Positions 53,838 to 61,841 of a stretch of 64,000 nucleotides of DNA are shown one piece after another. The notes beneath the pieces were generated by a model. It worked only from the letters and a program-made list of their open reading frames with translations, was not told where the DNA came from and made no database searches. The stretch spans positions 1-64,000 of the forward strand of contig NZ_VFPT01000004.1 of the NCBI RefSeq assembly GCF_006716865.1, given 5' to 3'. Within the stretch, counting starts at the first letter, position 1, and each line of letters begins with the position of its first letter. This DNA is from Roseinatronobacter monicus (lineage in GTDB: Bacteria; Pseudomonadota; Alphaproteobacteria; Rhodobacterales; Rhodobacteraceae). Made by a program: the position numbers and the translations under genes.

Positions 53838-56465
53838 TTGGCACAGTATCTGCACAATTCTGATCCAAATTCGCTTTCTCTACGCCTGACACCCCATGGA
53901 CACCTTGTTGCGGACACGAGCGATGCTGGTCCGCTGGCCGAAGCGTTTGCTCAAGGGGAGGGCTATGGCCTCCTGCGTCTGGGGGCCGGGACAACCAAAG
54001 TCTTGTCACCTGACCTTGCGTGGTGGCGCAATTTCGCGCGCCGCGCCGTTTGGGCCTTGTGCCATCAGGCGAGCACGAATGTTTCTCCACCAGAAGCCGA
54101 GCTTGCGGCCATGGTGACGACAGTGCCGATGATGAAGGGGGCGGAATATGTGACTGCCGATGTGCTGTCTCGTCTTTGGCAGCAGATAGTGGCAGCCGTT
54201 GCGAAAGAAGCGGGGTCCGACTTACCAGGTTTTTTGTCTGCCCTGAACCCAGCATGGAACACAATCGGGAGGGTGCATTTCAACTTGGCAGAAAACCGCG
54301 GGGACCCCGACTTTCCCTTTGCGTTCATGGCCAGTTATACGACCGAACTCGCGGCTAGCGGTCAAGCGCGGCACGTGCCGCTAGGTCAGGCGCTACATGA
54401 CTATGCCGACGATCATTCACGGCTCTTGAATTTGTTACTCCCTGTCAGCCGTGCCAGCCAATCATGTGCATGGTTGAAGGAAATGGTGGAGGATGGGGGA
54501 ATATACCATCCCTTGAGGTGGACACCCGCCAATGCCGCGCGCTTACTGGATAGTGCGCCTGATCTTGGTGCTGCCGGAATTGTTTTGCGCATGCCCGCAG
54601 GTTGGACCGCCGCACGGCCACCACGGCCTAAGGTCACGGCCTCTATCGGTAGTGGAACGCCTTCTTCTGTTGGGCTCGATGGGCTGCTGGACTTCCGTAT
54701 GGAGGTTACGCTGAACGGTGAGGCTCTATCGGATGAAGAGATGAATGCGCTGCTGTCTAGTGCTGACTCACTGGTAATGCTGCGGGGGCAATGGGTCGAG
54801 ATTGATCGCGACCGCATTGAGCGCGAAATGCAGCGCTTCAAAGCTGCCGAAAACCTGGCGGCAAGCGAAGGTTTGTCGTTTCTGGAAGCGATGCGCCTGA
54901 TGTCTGGGGTCGCCATTGCAGGAGATGATGTTGACGAAGCTACACGCCAATGGTCCCAGATCACTGCGGGCCCATGGTTAGCCGAGACATTAAGGAATTT
55001 GCGCGCTCCTTCTGGTGAAGGATATCCCGGCGTGAAACTGAAGGCGCGCCTACGCCCCTATCAAAAAGCCGGTGTCCACTGGCTGCACATGCTGACAGGG
55101 TTGGGCCTGGGAGCTTGCCTGGCCGATGACATGGGCCTTGGCAAAACCATACAGGTGCTGGCGCTGCTCGTGGCACACCAGGGCAAGGGCCCTTGTCTGC
55201 TGGTGGCCCCGGCATCACTGCTGGCGAACTGGGCGGCGGAAATCGATCGTTTTGCCCCGGATCTACGCGCCCAGATCGTTCATCCCTCGTCGATGTCAAA
55301 GGATCAAATGACGACCCTTTCTGACTTCAGTGAGATTGACTTGGTGATCACGTCCTACGGCACATTGCTACGTCAACCGGCGTTGACGGCAACAGACTGG
55401 AAGTTTCTGGTTCTTGATGAGGCGCAAGCAATCAAGAATCCCAAAGCCAAACAAACCAAAGCCGTTAAATCTATCAAGGCCAAATCCCGCATTGCTCTCA
55501 CAGGTACACCGGTTGAAAACCATTTGGGGGATTTGTGGTCGATCTTCGATGTGATCAATCCTGGTTTGCTAGGAAGTGACAAGCAGTTTTCCCGCTACGT
55601 CAAAACCCTTGCAGCGCGTGAGCACAATGCCTTTGGACCGTTGCGGGAATTGGTGCAACCCTACATCCTGCGCCGAATGAAGACTGACCCATCGGTGATT
55701 TCTGATCTGCCCGACAAGACCGAAGTCAAGGCCCATTGCATGCTCAGCCGCAAGCAGGCGGCTCTCTATGCCCAGACGGTAGAGCAGTTGGCCGAGGCGC
55801 TAAGTACCGCGTCGGGGATTGAAAGAAAAGGGTTGGTTCTGGCCACCATCATGCGGCTTAAACAGATCTGCAATCACCCCTCGCAATGGTTGAATGACGG
55901 GGGGTGGAGCGAGGCTGATAGCGGCAAGTGGTTGCGTCTGCGCGAAATTGCCGAGGTTGTCGCTGCTCGGCAAGACAAGATGCTTGTGTTCACTCAATTT
56001 CGTGAAGTAACCGCCCCGCTTCACGACTACCTCACCGAGATATTCGGGCGACCTGGCTTGGTGCTCCATGGGAACACACCAGTCAAAGCGCGAAAGTCAC
56101 TGGTCAAGGCTTTCCAAGAGGACGAAAATGTACCGTTTTTCATACTGTCTTTGAAGGCGGGTGGGTCTGGTCTAACCCTGACAGCAGCTTCGCATGTGGT
56201 GCATTTTGATCGTTGGTGGAATCCGGCGGTAGAAAATCAGGCCACAGACCGCGCTTTCCGCATCGGACAGAAGCGCAATGTATTGGTTCATAAGTTTGTC
56301 TGCGCCGGAACCGTCGAGGAAAAAATTGATGCTATGATCGAGTCAAAGAAATCCTTGTCAGAGGAAGTGCTGGGGGGATCAGCCGAAATGAACTTGACCG
56401 AAATGACCGATGACGCTTTGCTGCGCCTCGTCGCCCTTGATCTTGCATCGGTCTCAAAGGAGTAA
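53838..56465 (+). CDS. SNF2-family DEAD/DEAH-box helicase-like ATPase
   Basis: 875 residues, probably from the TTG at 53838 (AAAAGGT site). Residues 1-390 are a poorly conserved N-terminal region; the SNF2 ATPase follows with ADDMGLGKTIQVLALL (motif I) near 430, LVLDEAQAIKNPKAKQ (II), LTGTPVENHLGDLWSIFD (III), RLKQICNHP, GGSGLTLTAASHVVHFDRWW (V) and QATDRAFRIGQ (VI). Such enzymes move along DNA and remodel bound proteins. It is followed after 5 bases by a SWIM zinc-finger gene, a recurrent bacterial pair with roles proposed in DNA repair or defence. Confidence 0.93.
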   Translation: MAQYLHNSDPNSLSLRLTPHGHLVADTSDAGPLAEAFAQGEGYGLLRLGAGTTKVLSPDLAWWRNFARRAVWALCHQASTNVSPPEAELAAMVTTVPMMKGAEYVTADVLSRLWQQIVAAVAKEAGSDLPGFLSALNPAWNTIGRVHFNLAENRGDPDFPFAFMASYTTELAASGQARHVPLGQALHDYADDHSRLLNLLLPVSRASQSCAWLKEMVEDGGIYHPLRWTPANAARLLDSAPDLGAAGIVLRMPAGWTAARPPRPKVTASIGSGTPSSVGLDGLLDFRMEVTLNGEALSDEEMNALLSSADSLVMLRGQWVEIDRDRIEREMQRFKAAENLAASEGLSFLEAMRLMSGVAIAGDDVDEATRQWSQITAGPWLAETLRNLRAPSGEGYPGVKLKARLRPYQKAGVHWLHMLTGLGLGACLADDMGLGKTIQVLALLVAHQGKGPCLLVAPASLLANWAAEIDRFAPDLRAQIVHPSSMSKDQMTTLSDFSEIDLVITSYGTLLRQPALTATDWKFLVLDEAQAIKNPKAKQTKAVKSIKAKSRIALTGTPVENHLGDLWSIFDVINPGLLGSDKQFSRYVKTLAAREHNAFGPLRELVQPYILRRMKTDPSVISDLPDKTEVKAHCMLSRKQAALYAQTVEQLAEALSTASGIERKGLVLATIMRLKQICNHPSQWLNDGGWSEADSGKWLRLREIAEVVAARQDKMLVFTQFREVTAPLHDYLTEIFGRPGLVLHGNTPVKARKSLVKAFQEDENVPFFILSLKAGGSGLTLTAASHVVHFDRWWNPAVENQATDRAFRIGQKRNVLVHKFVCAGTVEEKIDAMIESKKSLSEEVLGGSAEMNLTEMTDDALLRLVALDLASVSKE

Positions 56466-56470
56466 GTTCC

Positions 56471-57259
56471 ATGTCGCAGTGGGGTCGATATGTGCCAGTG
56501 GCTGAACGCAGAAGAAAAGCTGAACGGGCAATGGCCAAACTGCGCAAGGCGGGGCACCCTGTTTCACCTGTTGCTATCTCTGGTCGTACGATCGCAACCA
56601 CAGCCTGGGGCAAGGCATGGTGCAGCACCATGGAGAGTTTTGGCGATTATAACAGCCGCCTGCCACGCGGTCGTACCTATGTGCGTAACGGCTCGGTCGT
56701 CGACCTACAGATCACCTCTGGACAGGTAACCGCGAACGTCGCTGGTTCCTCGCTTTATACAGTTAAAATAACAATTGAGCCGCTGCCAAAAGACCATTGG
56801 AAAGCTCTGCGCGACGACTGCGCCAATGGCATCGACTCTTTGGTCGATCTGCTGCAAGGCAAATTGTCAAAACCAGTTATGGAGCGATTATGTCAGCCAG
56901 GTACGGGGCTGTTTCCTAAGCCTTCAGAGATCAAGCTTTCCTGTACCTGTCCTGATTGGGCGTCCATGTGCAAACATGTTGCTGCGACTATCTACGGCAT
57001 TGGTGCGCGTCTTGATCAACAACCCGAACTTCTCTTTGTTCTACGCGGGGTCAACCATCAGGATTTAATCGCTAATATCGACCTTAAAACGCCGCTTGCG
57101 AAACCTTCTCCGTCACCAGATAATATTCTGAAGACTGATGATATGGCCGCCTTGTTTGGCCTGGATATGGAAGAGGCGGCACCCGTAAAGGAGCCGATTC
57201 CGAAAATCGCCCCGGCCGTAAAGAAAAAACCACGCGCAAAGAAGCCCAGATCTAATTGA
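56471..57259 (+). CDS. SWIM zinc-finger protein, partner of the SNF2 ATPase
   Basis: 262 residues with an AAGGAG site. The N-terminal half (WGKAWCSTMESFGDYNSRLPRG-like start, RGRTYVRNGSVVDL) is the usual conserved region of this family; the SWIM motif CTCPDWASMCKHVAATIYGI (CxC then CxH) lies at about 157-176. The C-terminal 30 residues are lysine-rich. SWIM domains bind DNA or proteins. Gene spacing shows co-expression with the SNF2 ATPase, so the two probably act as a complex. Confidence 0.9.
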   Translation: MSQWGRYVPVAERRRKAERAMAKLRKAGHPVSPVAISGRTIATTAWGKAWCSTMESFGDYNSRLPRGRTYVRNGSVVDLQITSGQVTANVAGSSLYTVKITIEPLPKDHWKALRDDCANGIDSLVDLLQGKLSKPVMERLCQPGTGLFPKPSEIKLSCTCPDWASMCKHVAATIYGIGARLDQQPELLFVLRGVNHQDLIANIDLKTPLAKPSPSPDNILKTDDMAALFGLDMEEAAPVKEPIPKIAPAVKKKPRAKKPRSN

Positions 57260-57561
57260 ACGGCTCGACAGGTCTCTTTTGGCCGACCGTACGCGGAAGA
57301 TCATCCAGGCTCACGCCGAGCGCATCGGACAGCGCGCGCAGGGTCGTGATAGAGCCCTGCTTTCTACCGGTCTCAATTTCGGCAATTGTCACACGGTTCA
57401 CGCCCGCCTTTTCGGCGAGGGCGTCTTTCTGTCAGGCCGCGCAGGTTGCGGTAGACGCGCAAGGCGATTTCGCCGTTAAGCAGTCGGTTCGCGCAATCCG
57501 CTGGGATCAGTTCATCCTCACCGGCCGAAAGCGTGACCTTGGTGCGGTCATAAAGGTCCAA
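57252..57561 (-). pseudogene. XRE-type helix-turn-helix (antitoxin-like) gene with frameshift
   Basis: Two frames make one protein: DRTKVTLSAGEDELIPADCA and VYRNLRGLT in the first, then KDALAEKAGVNRVTIAEIE and LRALSDALGVSLDDLPR in the second. The break is near 57430, where two bases seem to be missing. Intact relatives are stand-alone or toxin-paired antitoxins. No partner toxin gene is visible. The start would be TTG. It overlaps the SWIM stop region on the other strand. Confidence 0.7.
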
Positions 57562-57617
57562 TATGATGGTTAAGGGTACAGTGACACGAGATGTTTTGCC
57601 TGGAAAAACCCTGGCGG

Positions 57618-58253
57618 TTATTCTGACAGCGCAGCGTCATCCCCCTGATCTAATGGATCCAAAGGTGCTTGTGCCAGACCAGCATCCTGTAATTGCTCCG
57701 GGTCCGGCAGATCGGCGAGCGAGGTCAGATCAAACGCGGCCAGAAACGCGTCTGTGGTCACGAATGTATAGGGCGCCCCGCGGCGGGGTTCGCGAGGTCC
57801 CGGCGCGATCAGGTCACGCTCGGACAGCCGCCCGATCAGATCGCGGCTGATGTCCTTGCCAAAGATATCTTTCAGCCCGTCGCGGCTGATGGGCTGGTGA
57901 TAGGCGATTGCGGCCAGAACAGCCACATCATGGTCGCTTAGATTCAAGGCCTGCTCTGTAGCATCAGCTGCCGCGCGGATGGCGGGGCCATAAGCCGCGC
58001 GCGTGCGCAAAAGCCACCCGTTGCCACATTTGGCAATTTCATAGGGGCGGGTTTCCACGTCAGCCCTCAAATCCTCGATCAGCAGATCGACTGAGGCTCC
58101 CTGCCCCACCACGCGGGCCAGATCTTCGCGCGCGACCGGCGCAGCGCTTGCAAAGAGCACCGCCTCGATGCGCTTCATCCATTCCCGCCAGCGCAGCTCT
58201 GGCGGCAGATCAGACAAGTCGCGGTCAAAATCGGGCGCGCGCTTTTTTGCCAT
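57618..58253 (-). CDS. ScpB-like protein
   Basis: 211 residues of paired winged helices: WMKRIEAVLFASAAPVARED near 24-43 and LAAIAYHQPISRDGLKDIFG near 113-132 resemble ScpB, the kleisin partner in the SMC-ScpAB complex. The tail after 175 is acidic and variable. It is not next to scpA. In alphaproteobacterial plasmids a ScpB-like gene commonly accompanies a DUF1403 gene and an integrase, as here. A role in replicon maintenance or DNA packing is plausible but unproven. Confidence 0.8.
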   Translation of the reverse strand: MAKKRAPDFDRDLSDLPPELRWREWMKRIEAVLFASAAPVAREDLARVVGQGASVDLLIEDLRADVETRPYEIAKCGNGWLLRTRAAYGPAIRAAADATEQALNLSDHDVAVLAAIAYHQPISRDGLKDIFGKDISRDLIGRLSERDLIAPGPREPRRGAPYTFVTTDAFLAAFDLTSLADLPDPEQLQDAGLAQAPLDPLDQGDDAALSE

Positions 58254-58254
58254 G

Positions 58255-59139
58255 TCACAACCCGTAGAGCCGGAAAGCGTCCCGCCCGGTCAATTCGCGC
58301 AGAGCGCCCAAATCCACCAGCCGGTCGCAAAACCGCCGTGCCGCACGATCCGACATCAGCACGGTCAGCGCCGACGGGGCAATGGCATCGCGGCTCAAGA
58401 CCATATCAACCCCCCTGTCCGCCTGTTTGCTCCGCAGCTTGGGGGCCACCGCATGCAACTGCGCGGCGCGGCGCGTCAGATCGGTGGCGAGAGACAGCGC
58501 ATCACCGGTCGCGCGCAGCAAAGCTTTGTAACAGGCCAGACGCAGATCATCACCGCGCAATGTCAGATCGCGGCGTGGCAGATGCGCCCCCAAGAGCGCG
58601 ATCAGATGCGTCCAGCCCAGGGCGCGCGCCAGTGCGGCATCGGCCAAAATCAACGCGGGCAGATGATCGCGCGGGGCATCGGTCAAAACCGCCTCGATTA
58701 TATGGGCCGCCTGCGCCACCGGATCGCCGGCCGCAGCCTTGCGCCAAAGCGCGAGCTGCGGTGCGCCCAAACCTGGAAAGACGCGCTGCAAACTGGCCTC
58801 GGACACAGGGCGCGCGCTCGCGCGGTGCCAGGCCAGTGCAATGTCGCCTGCAGGCCCGGGCTGTTCCCCGGGCCGCAACAGGCACAGGATATCGCGCAGC
58901 GCCGCTTCGCGTTCAGGGCGGCCAGAGAGCGATACTGTATGCGCTGCAGCCGTCAGCGAGAGCCGCGCCCGCCACGCGGCCTGTGGCAGGGACGGGTTAG
59001 ACCTTGCGACATCCAGCAAAGCCAGCGCCGCGCCGGCGTAAAGCCCCGCGCTTTCAGGGGCGTCACTTGGGGCGCGCGCCAGCCAGTCCGGCAAGCGGCG
59101 GGGCCAGAGGTCGGGGTCGGATTGCAGGGCGCGTGTCAT
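58255..59139 (-). CDS. DUF1403 family protein
   Basis: About 294 residues from the ATG at 59139 (ATG at 59205 also in frame). It is alanine- and leucine-rich and all-helical, with WLARAPSDAPESAGLYAGAA near 20-40 and a C-terminal APSALTVLMSDRAARRFCDR segment. I recognise it as DUF1403, a family without known function found beside ScpB-like genes. The stop lies one base before the ScpB-like start, so they are co-expressed. Confidence 0.8.
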   Translation of the reverse strand: MTRALQSDPDLWPRRLPDWLARAPSDAPESAGLYAGAALALLDVARSNPSLPQAAWRARLSLTAAAHTVSLSGRPEREAALRDILCLLRPGEQPGPAGDIALAWHRASARPVSEASLQRVFPGLGAPQLALWRKAAAGDPVAQAAHIIEAVLTDAPRDHLPALILADAALARALGWTHLIALLGAHLPRRDLTLRGDDLRLACYKALLRATGDALSLATDLTRRAAQLHAVAPKLRSKQADRGVDMVLSRDAIAPSALTVLMSDRAARRFCDRLVDLGALRELTGRDAFRLYGL

Positions 59140-59488
59140 GATTTTGGATAGCGTATCGCGGCGGATAATGCCAGCTATAAGAGCAATAAGCGCCGTATCT
59201 TGCAACGCCCTGCTACGTCCAGTAAGATTGCATTATCGGACGTAATGGGGCATGCTGCAGGCCAGTCTCAAAATTACCGGTTTTTCGGGGAAAGTATGTC
59301 GGAAGAACACGAGAAATCGATCTCAGCGTCCATGGACACGGTTGAAAGTACTCAGCGCGACGAGAGCGCGCAAGAAAAAAGTGATGGCAATCGCGCTCAG
59401 AGGCAGCAAACGGATCACGGGTTAACAAGGACGACCAGGCCGATCAGTTTGGCGGAGAGGCCTTGAGTCTCCTTCCTTTGCAGGTGGC
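59140..59488. other. Region between DUF1403 and ccdB genes
   Basis: About 350 bases. A possible small gene on the plus strand, 59296-59466 (56 residues, highly charged, starting MSEEHEKSISAS), follows GGGGAAAG but matches nothing known. The rest presumably holds the promoter of the DUF1403/ScpB-like pair. Confidence 0.35.
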
Positions 59489-59782
59489 TCAAACCCCGTC
59501 GATAAGAATATCCAGGGCACGCTTCAACGCGTCGCGATGGTGGGCCAAGGATCCGATAGCCTGTCGCAACTCTCCCCCGGGAACCGCGGCCAGTTCCTGG
59601 ACCCGGACGATCCATGTCGCCCCGTCCACCTCGACATACGGCGTCAGGCCCGGAAAGGCCGCATATTGCCCCGCGTCGCGCAAAGGGGCGACGATGCGGG
59701 ATGCCTCGATGCCGATCAGGTCGGTTTGCAGGTCCACCACAAGCTGCCCACATGTCAGACGATAAAGATCAAATTGCGCCAT
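59489..59782 (-). CDS. ccdB: CcdB-family toxin
   Basis: 97 residues, the normal CcdB size. FDLYRLTCGQLVVDLQTDLI near 4-23, SRIVAPLRD, and the terminal helix ending LDILIDGV fit the family, which poisons DNA gyrase when its antitoxin is lost. The usual C-terminal tryptophan of F-plasmid CcdB is absent, so the target contact may differ. Encoded 12 bases after ccdA. Confidence 0.9.
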   Translation of the reverse strand: MAQFDLYRLTCGQLVVDLQTDLIGIEASRIVAPLRDAGQYAAFPGLTPYVEVDGATWIVRVQELAAVPGGELRQAIGSLAHHRDALKRALDILIDGV

Positions 59783-59794
59783 TCACTGCGCGCC

Positions 59795-60016
59795 TTAGAA
59801 GCTTCTGAACCGGGACAGCGCCAGGCCCTCTTTCTCGATTTCCTCAGCATAGGCGGTGATCGCTGCGCTGTTCTCCTGACGCCAGCGCCGGTTCCGTTCG
59901 ACCTTCGCGGCCTCGACAATCGCCGCTTCGGCAAGGCGCGACATGTTGAGGCCAAGCGCGCGCGCCGTTTCCGCGACATCAGCATTCAGCGTCAGATTAA
60001 CCTTTACGCGTCCCAT
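59795..60016 (-). CDS. ccdA: CcdA-family antitoxin
   Basis: 73 residues from the ATG at 60016, with a GAGAGGG site. N-terminal ribbon-helix-helix (KVNLTLNADVAETARALGLN) and C-terminal toxin-binding part (RWRQENSAAITAYAEEIEKE), which is the typical CcdA tail. It neutralises CcdB and represses the operon. The start lies 22 bases from that of the integrase on the other strand, so promoter regions overlap. Confidence 0.9.
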   Translation of the reverse strand: MGRVKVNLTLNADVAETARALGLNMSRLAEAAIVEAAKVERNRRWRQENSAAITAYAEEIEKEGLALSRFRSF

Positions 60017-60038
60017 CGAACCCTCTCGGAGCTTATGT

Positions 60039-61109
60039 ATGACTAAGGAGTATATATCACGCGTATCGCCGGAGCAAGACGAGACGAGCGGCATCGACCT
60101 GCCCGCGCATGTTGCGGGCTCTGGCGTGCTTGATCGCCTTGTGGATACTGCGCGGGACTATGCAAGCGCTGCGGCGTCCGACAATACGCTGAAAGCCTAT
60201 GCCAAGGATTGGGCGCATTTCGCGCGCTGGTGCCGGATGCGCGGCGCGGACCCCCTGCCCCCGTCGCCGGAACTTGTGGGCCTCTATATCGCTGATCTGG
60301 CCGCACCACAGGGCCACGGTCCAACCAAGCCCCCTGCCCTATCGGTTGCCTCCATCGAGCGCCGTTTGTCTGGCTTGGGTTGGGGCTATGCGCAGCGCGG
60401 GCTACAGCTTGATCGCAAGGATCGCCATATCGCCACTGTGCTGGCCGGTATTCGGCGCAAACATGCGCGCCCACCCGTGCAGAAAGAGGCTATTCTGGCC
60501 GATGACATTCGCGCCATGGTCGCCACCCTGCCCCATGACCTGCGCGGCCTGCGCGATCGGGCCATCCTGCTGATCGGCTTTGCGGGCGGGTTGCGACGAT
60601 CAGAGATCGTCAGCCTGGACCGGCACAAGGATGACACGCTTGATAGCGGCGGCTGGATCGACATCCTTGACGGCGGCGCGCTGGTCACCCTGCGCGGCAA
60701 GACCGGCTGGCGCGAGGTCGAGATCGGGCGCGGCAGCAGCGACCAGACCTGCCCTGTGCATGCGCTCGAGCAATGGCTGCATTACGGGCGGATCAGTTTT
60801 GGGCCTATATTCACGGGCGTCACCCGCGATGGCAAACGCGCGCGCGAGACTCGTCTGAATGACAAGCATATCGCGCGGCTGATCAAGGCCTGCGTGCTGG
60901 ATGCAGGTCTGCGCCCCGATCTGCCCGATGCGGAGCGCGTGAAGCTCTATTCCGGCCATTCTTTGCGCGCGGGTCTGGCCAGCAGTGCCGAGGTGGATGA
61001 GCGCTATGTGCAGAAACAACTGGGCCATGCCAGCGCCGAGATGACCCGCCGCTATCAGCGCAGGCGTGACAGGTTCCGCGTCAATCTCACCAAAGCGGCG
61101 GGGTTGTGA
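60039..61109 (+). CDS. Tyrosine recombinase / integrase
   Basis: 356 residues from the ATG at 60039; the longer frame upstream runs antisense through ccdA. N-terminal core-binding domain at about 20-150 (SDNTLKAYAKDWAHFARWCR), catalytic domain with Arg in GFAGGLRRSEIV, GKTG, His-x-x-Arg in SGHSLRAGLAS, His in LGHAS and the tyrosine in MTRRYQR. It is a member of the plasmid/ICE-type integrases commonly next to ScpB-like and DUF1403 genes. It may act in site-specific integration or dimer resolution; no att site was recognised. Confidence 0.92.
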   Translation: MTKEYISRVSPEQDETSGIDLPAHVAGSGVLDRLVDTARDYASAAASDNTLKAYAKDWAHFARWCRMRGADPLPPSPELVGLYIADLAAPQGHGPTKPPALSVASIERRLSGLGWGYAQRGLQLDRKDRHIATVLAGIRRKHARPPVQKEAILADDIRAMVATLPHDLRGLRDRAILLIGFAGGLRRSEIVSLDRHKDDTLDSGGWIDILDGGALVTLRGKTGWREVEIGRGSSDQTCPVHALEQWLHYGRISFGPIFTGVTRDGKRARETRLNDKHIARLIKACVLDAGLRPDLPDAERVKLYSGHSLRAGLASSAEVDERYVQKQLGHASAEMTRRYQRRRDRFRVNLTKAAGL

Positions 61110-61146
61110 GCAACCTGCCCTGCCGCAGGCGCATGTTTGGGCGTTA

Positions 61147-61362
61147 TCACTGTAGCCGCTCTGCGATCCACATCTTGATCAGCGCCTGACGGGTAATACC
61201 GAGTTTTTGGGCCTGACGATCCAGACCAGTGACAACCCAAGCCGGGAAATCCACGTTCACGCGCTTGGCTTCAACATTAAGGCGCCGCGCCTTTGTCCAA
61301 TCGACATGGGCGGACATGTCCTCACCCGCATCGAACCGTTCGTCAAACTCAGTCGCTTTCAT
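61147..61362 (-). CDS. brnA: BrnA-family antitoxin
   Basis: 71 residues from the ATG at 61362, overlapping the brnT end by 14 bases. It has the BrnA ribbon-helix-helix end: RVNVDFPAWVVTGLDRQAQK then GITRQALIKMWIAERL. It binds the BrnT toxin and represses the brnTA promoter. Confidence 0.9.
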   Translation of the reverse strand: MKATEFDERFDAGEDMSAHVDWTKARRLNVEAKRVNVDFPAWVVTGLDRQAQKLGITRQALIKMWIAERLQ

Positions 61363-61621
61363 AATGGTCAATCTCCTGTCTGCGGGCGCGGCGCACTGAT
61401 ATGATCCGCACGCGGTCATTCCGGTATGTGTAGACAGCCGTCCAGTGCCTGCCTCCGATCATGCCAACCGCAAGAAAGCGCGGCTCATCCATGACATTGG
61501 CCGGCGCCTCGATCAGATAAGGATCATCCCAGAGAGACTGGGCCTCATCAAAGTCGATCCCGTGCTTTGCACGGTTCGCGGCACTCTTGTCGGGATCATA
61601 CTCGAACTTCATGATAATCAA
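61349..61621 (-). CDS. brnT: BrnT-family ribonuclease toxin
   Basis: 90 residues (or 87 from the ATG at 61612). FEYDPDKSAANRAKHGIDFD is the hallmark BrnT start, followed by RFLAVGMIGGRHWTAVYTYR and RIISVRRARRQEIDHYE. The family has a RelE-like fold and cuts RNA. Toxin first, antitoxin second is the normal BrnTA order. Confidence 0.93.
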   Translation of the reverse strand: MIIMKFEYDPDKSAANRAKHGIDFDEAQSLWDDPYLIEAPANVMDEPRFLAVGMIGGRHWTAVYTYRNDRVRIISVRRARRQEIDHYESD

Positions 61622-61841
61622 TATACGCCGAAAAAGTATAATTACTATACCTATTCAGTAGGGCATTTCGAAAGAAGCTGACCGCGCCCCTCCACCCATC
61701 GCCGCGCGGGCCGTTGGTGGGGCTGTAGCAAAAAAGCGGCATGGCGGCCAGGCAAGTGCTTAGGTTGCGTTTGAGTGAAGTATATTGCAACACAGCCAGA
61801 GACGCGCAACGCGCTATAAGCCAACCCGCATAGGAAACGAG

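Noticed and set aside
60010..61146. Integrase next to a tRNA, with an attachment site
   Set aside because: No tRNA-like sequence or direct repeat was recognised on either side of the integrase.
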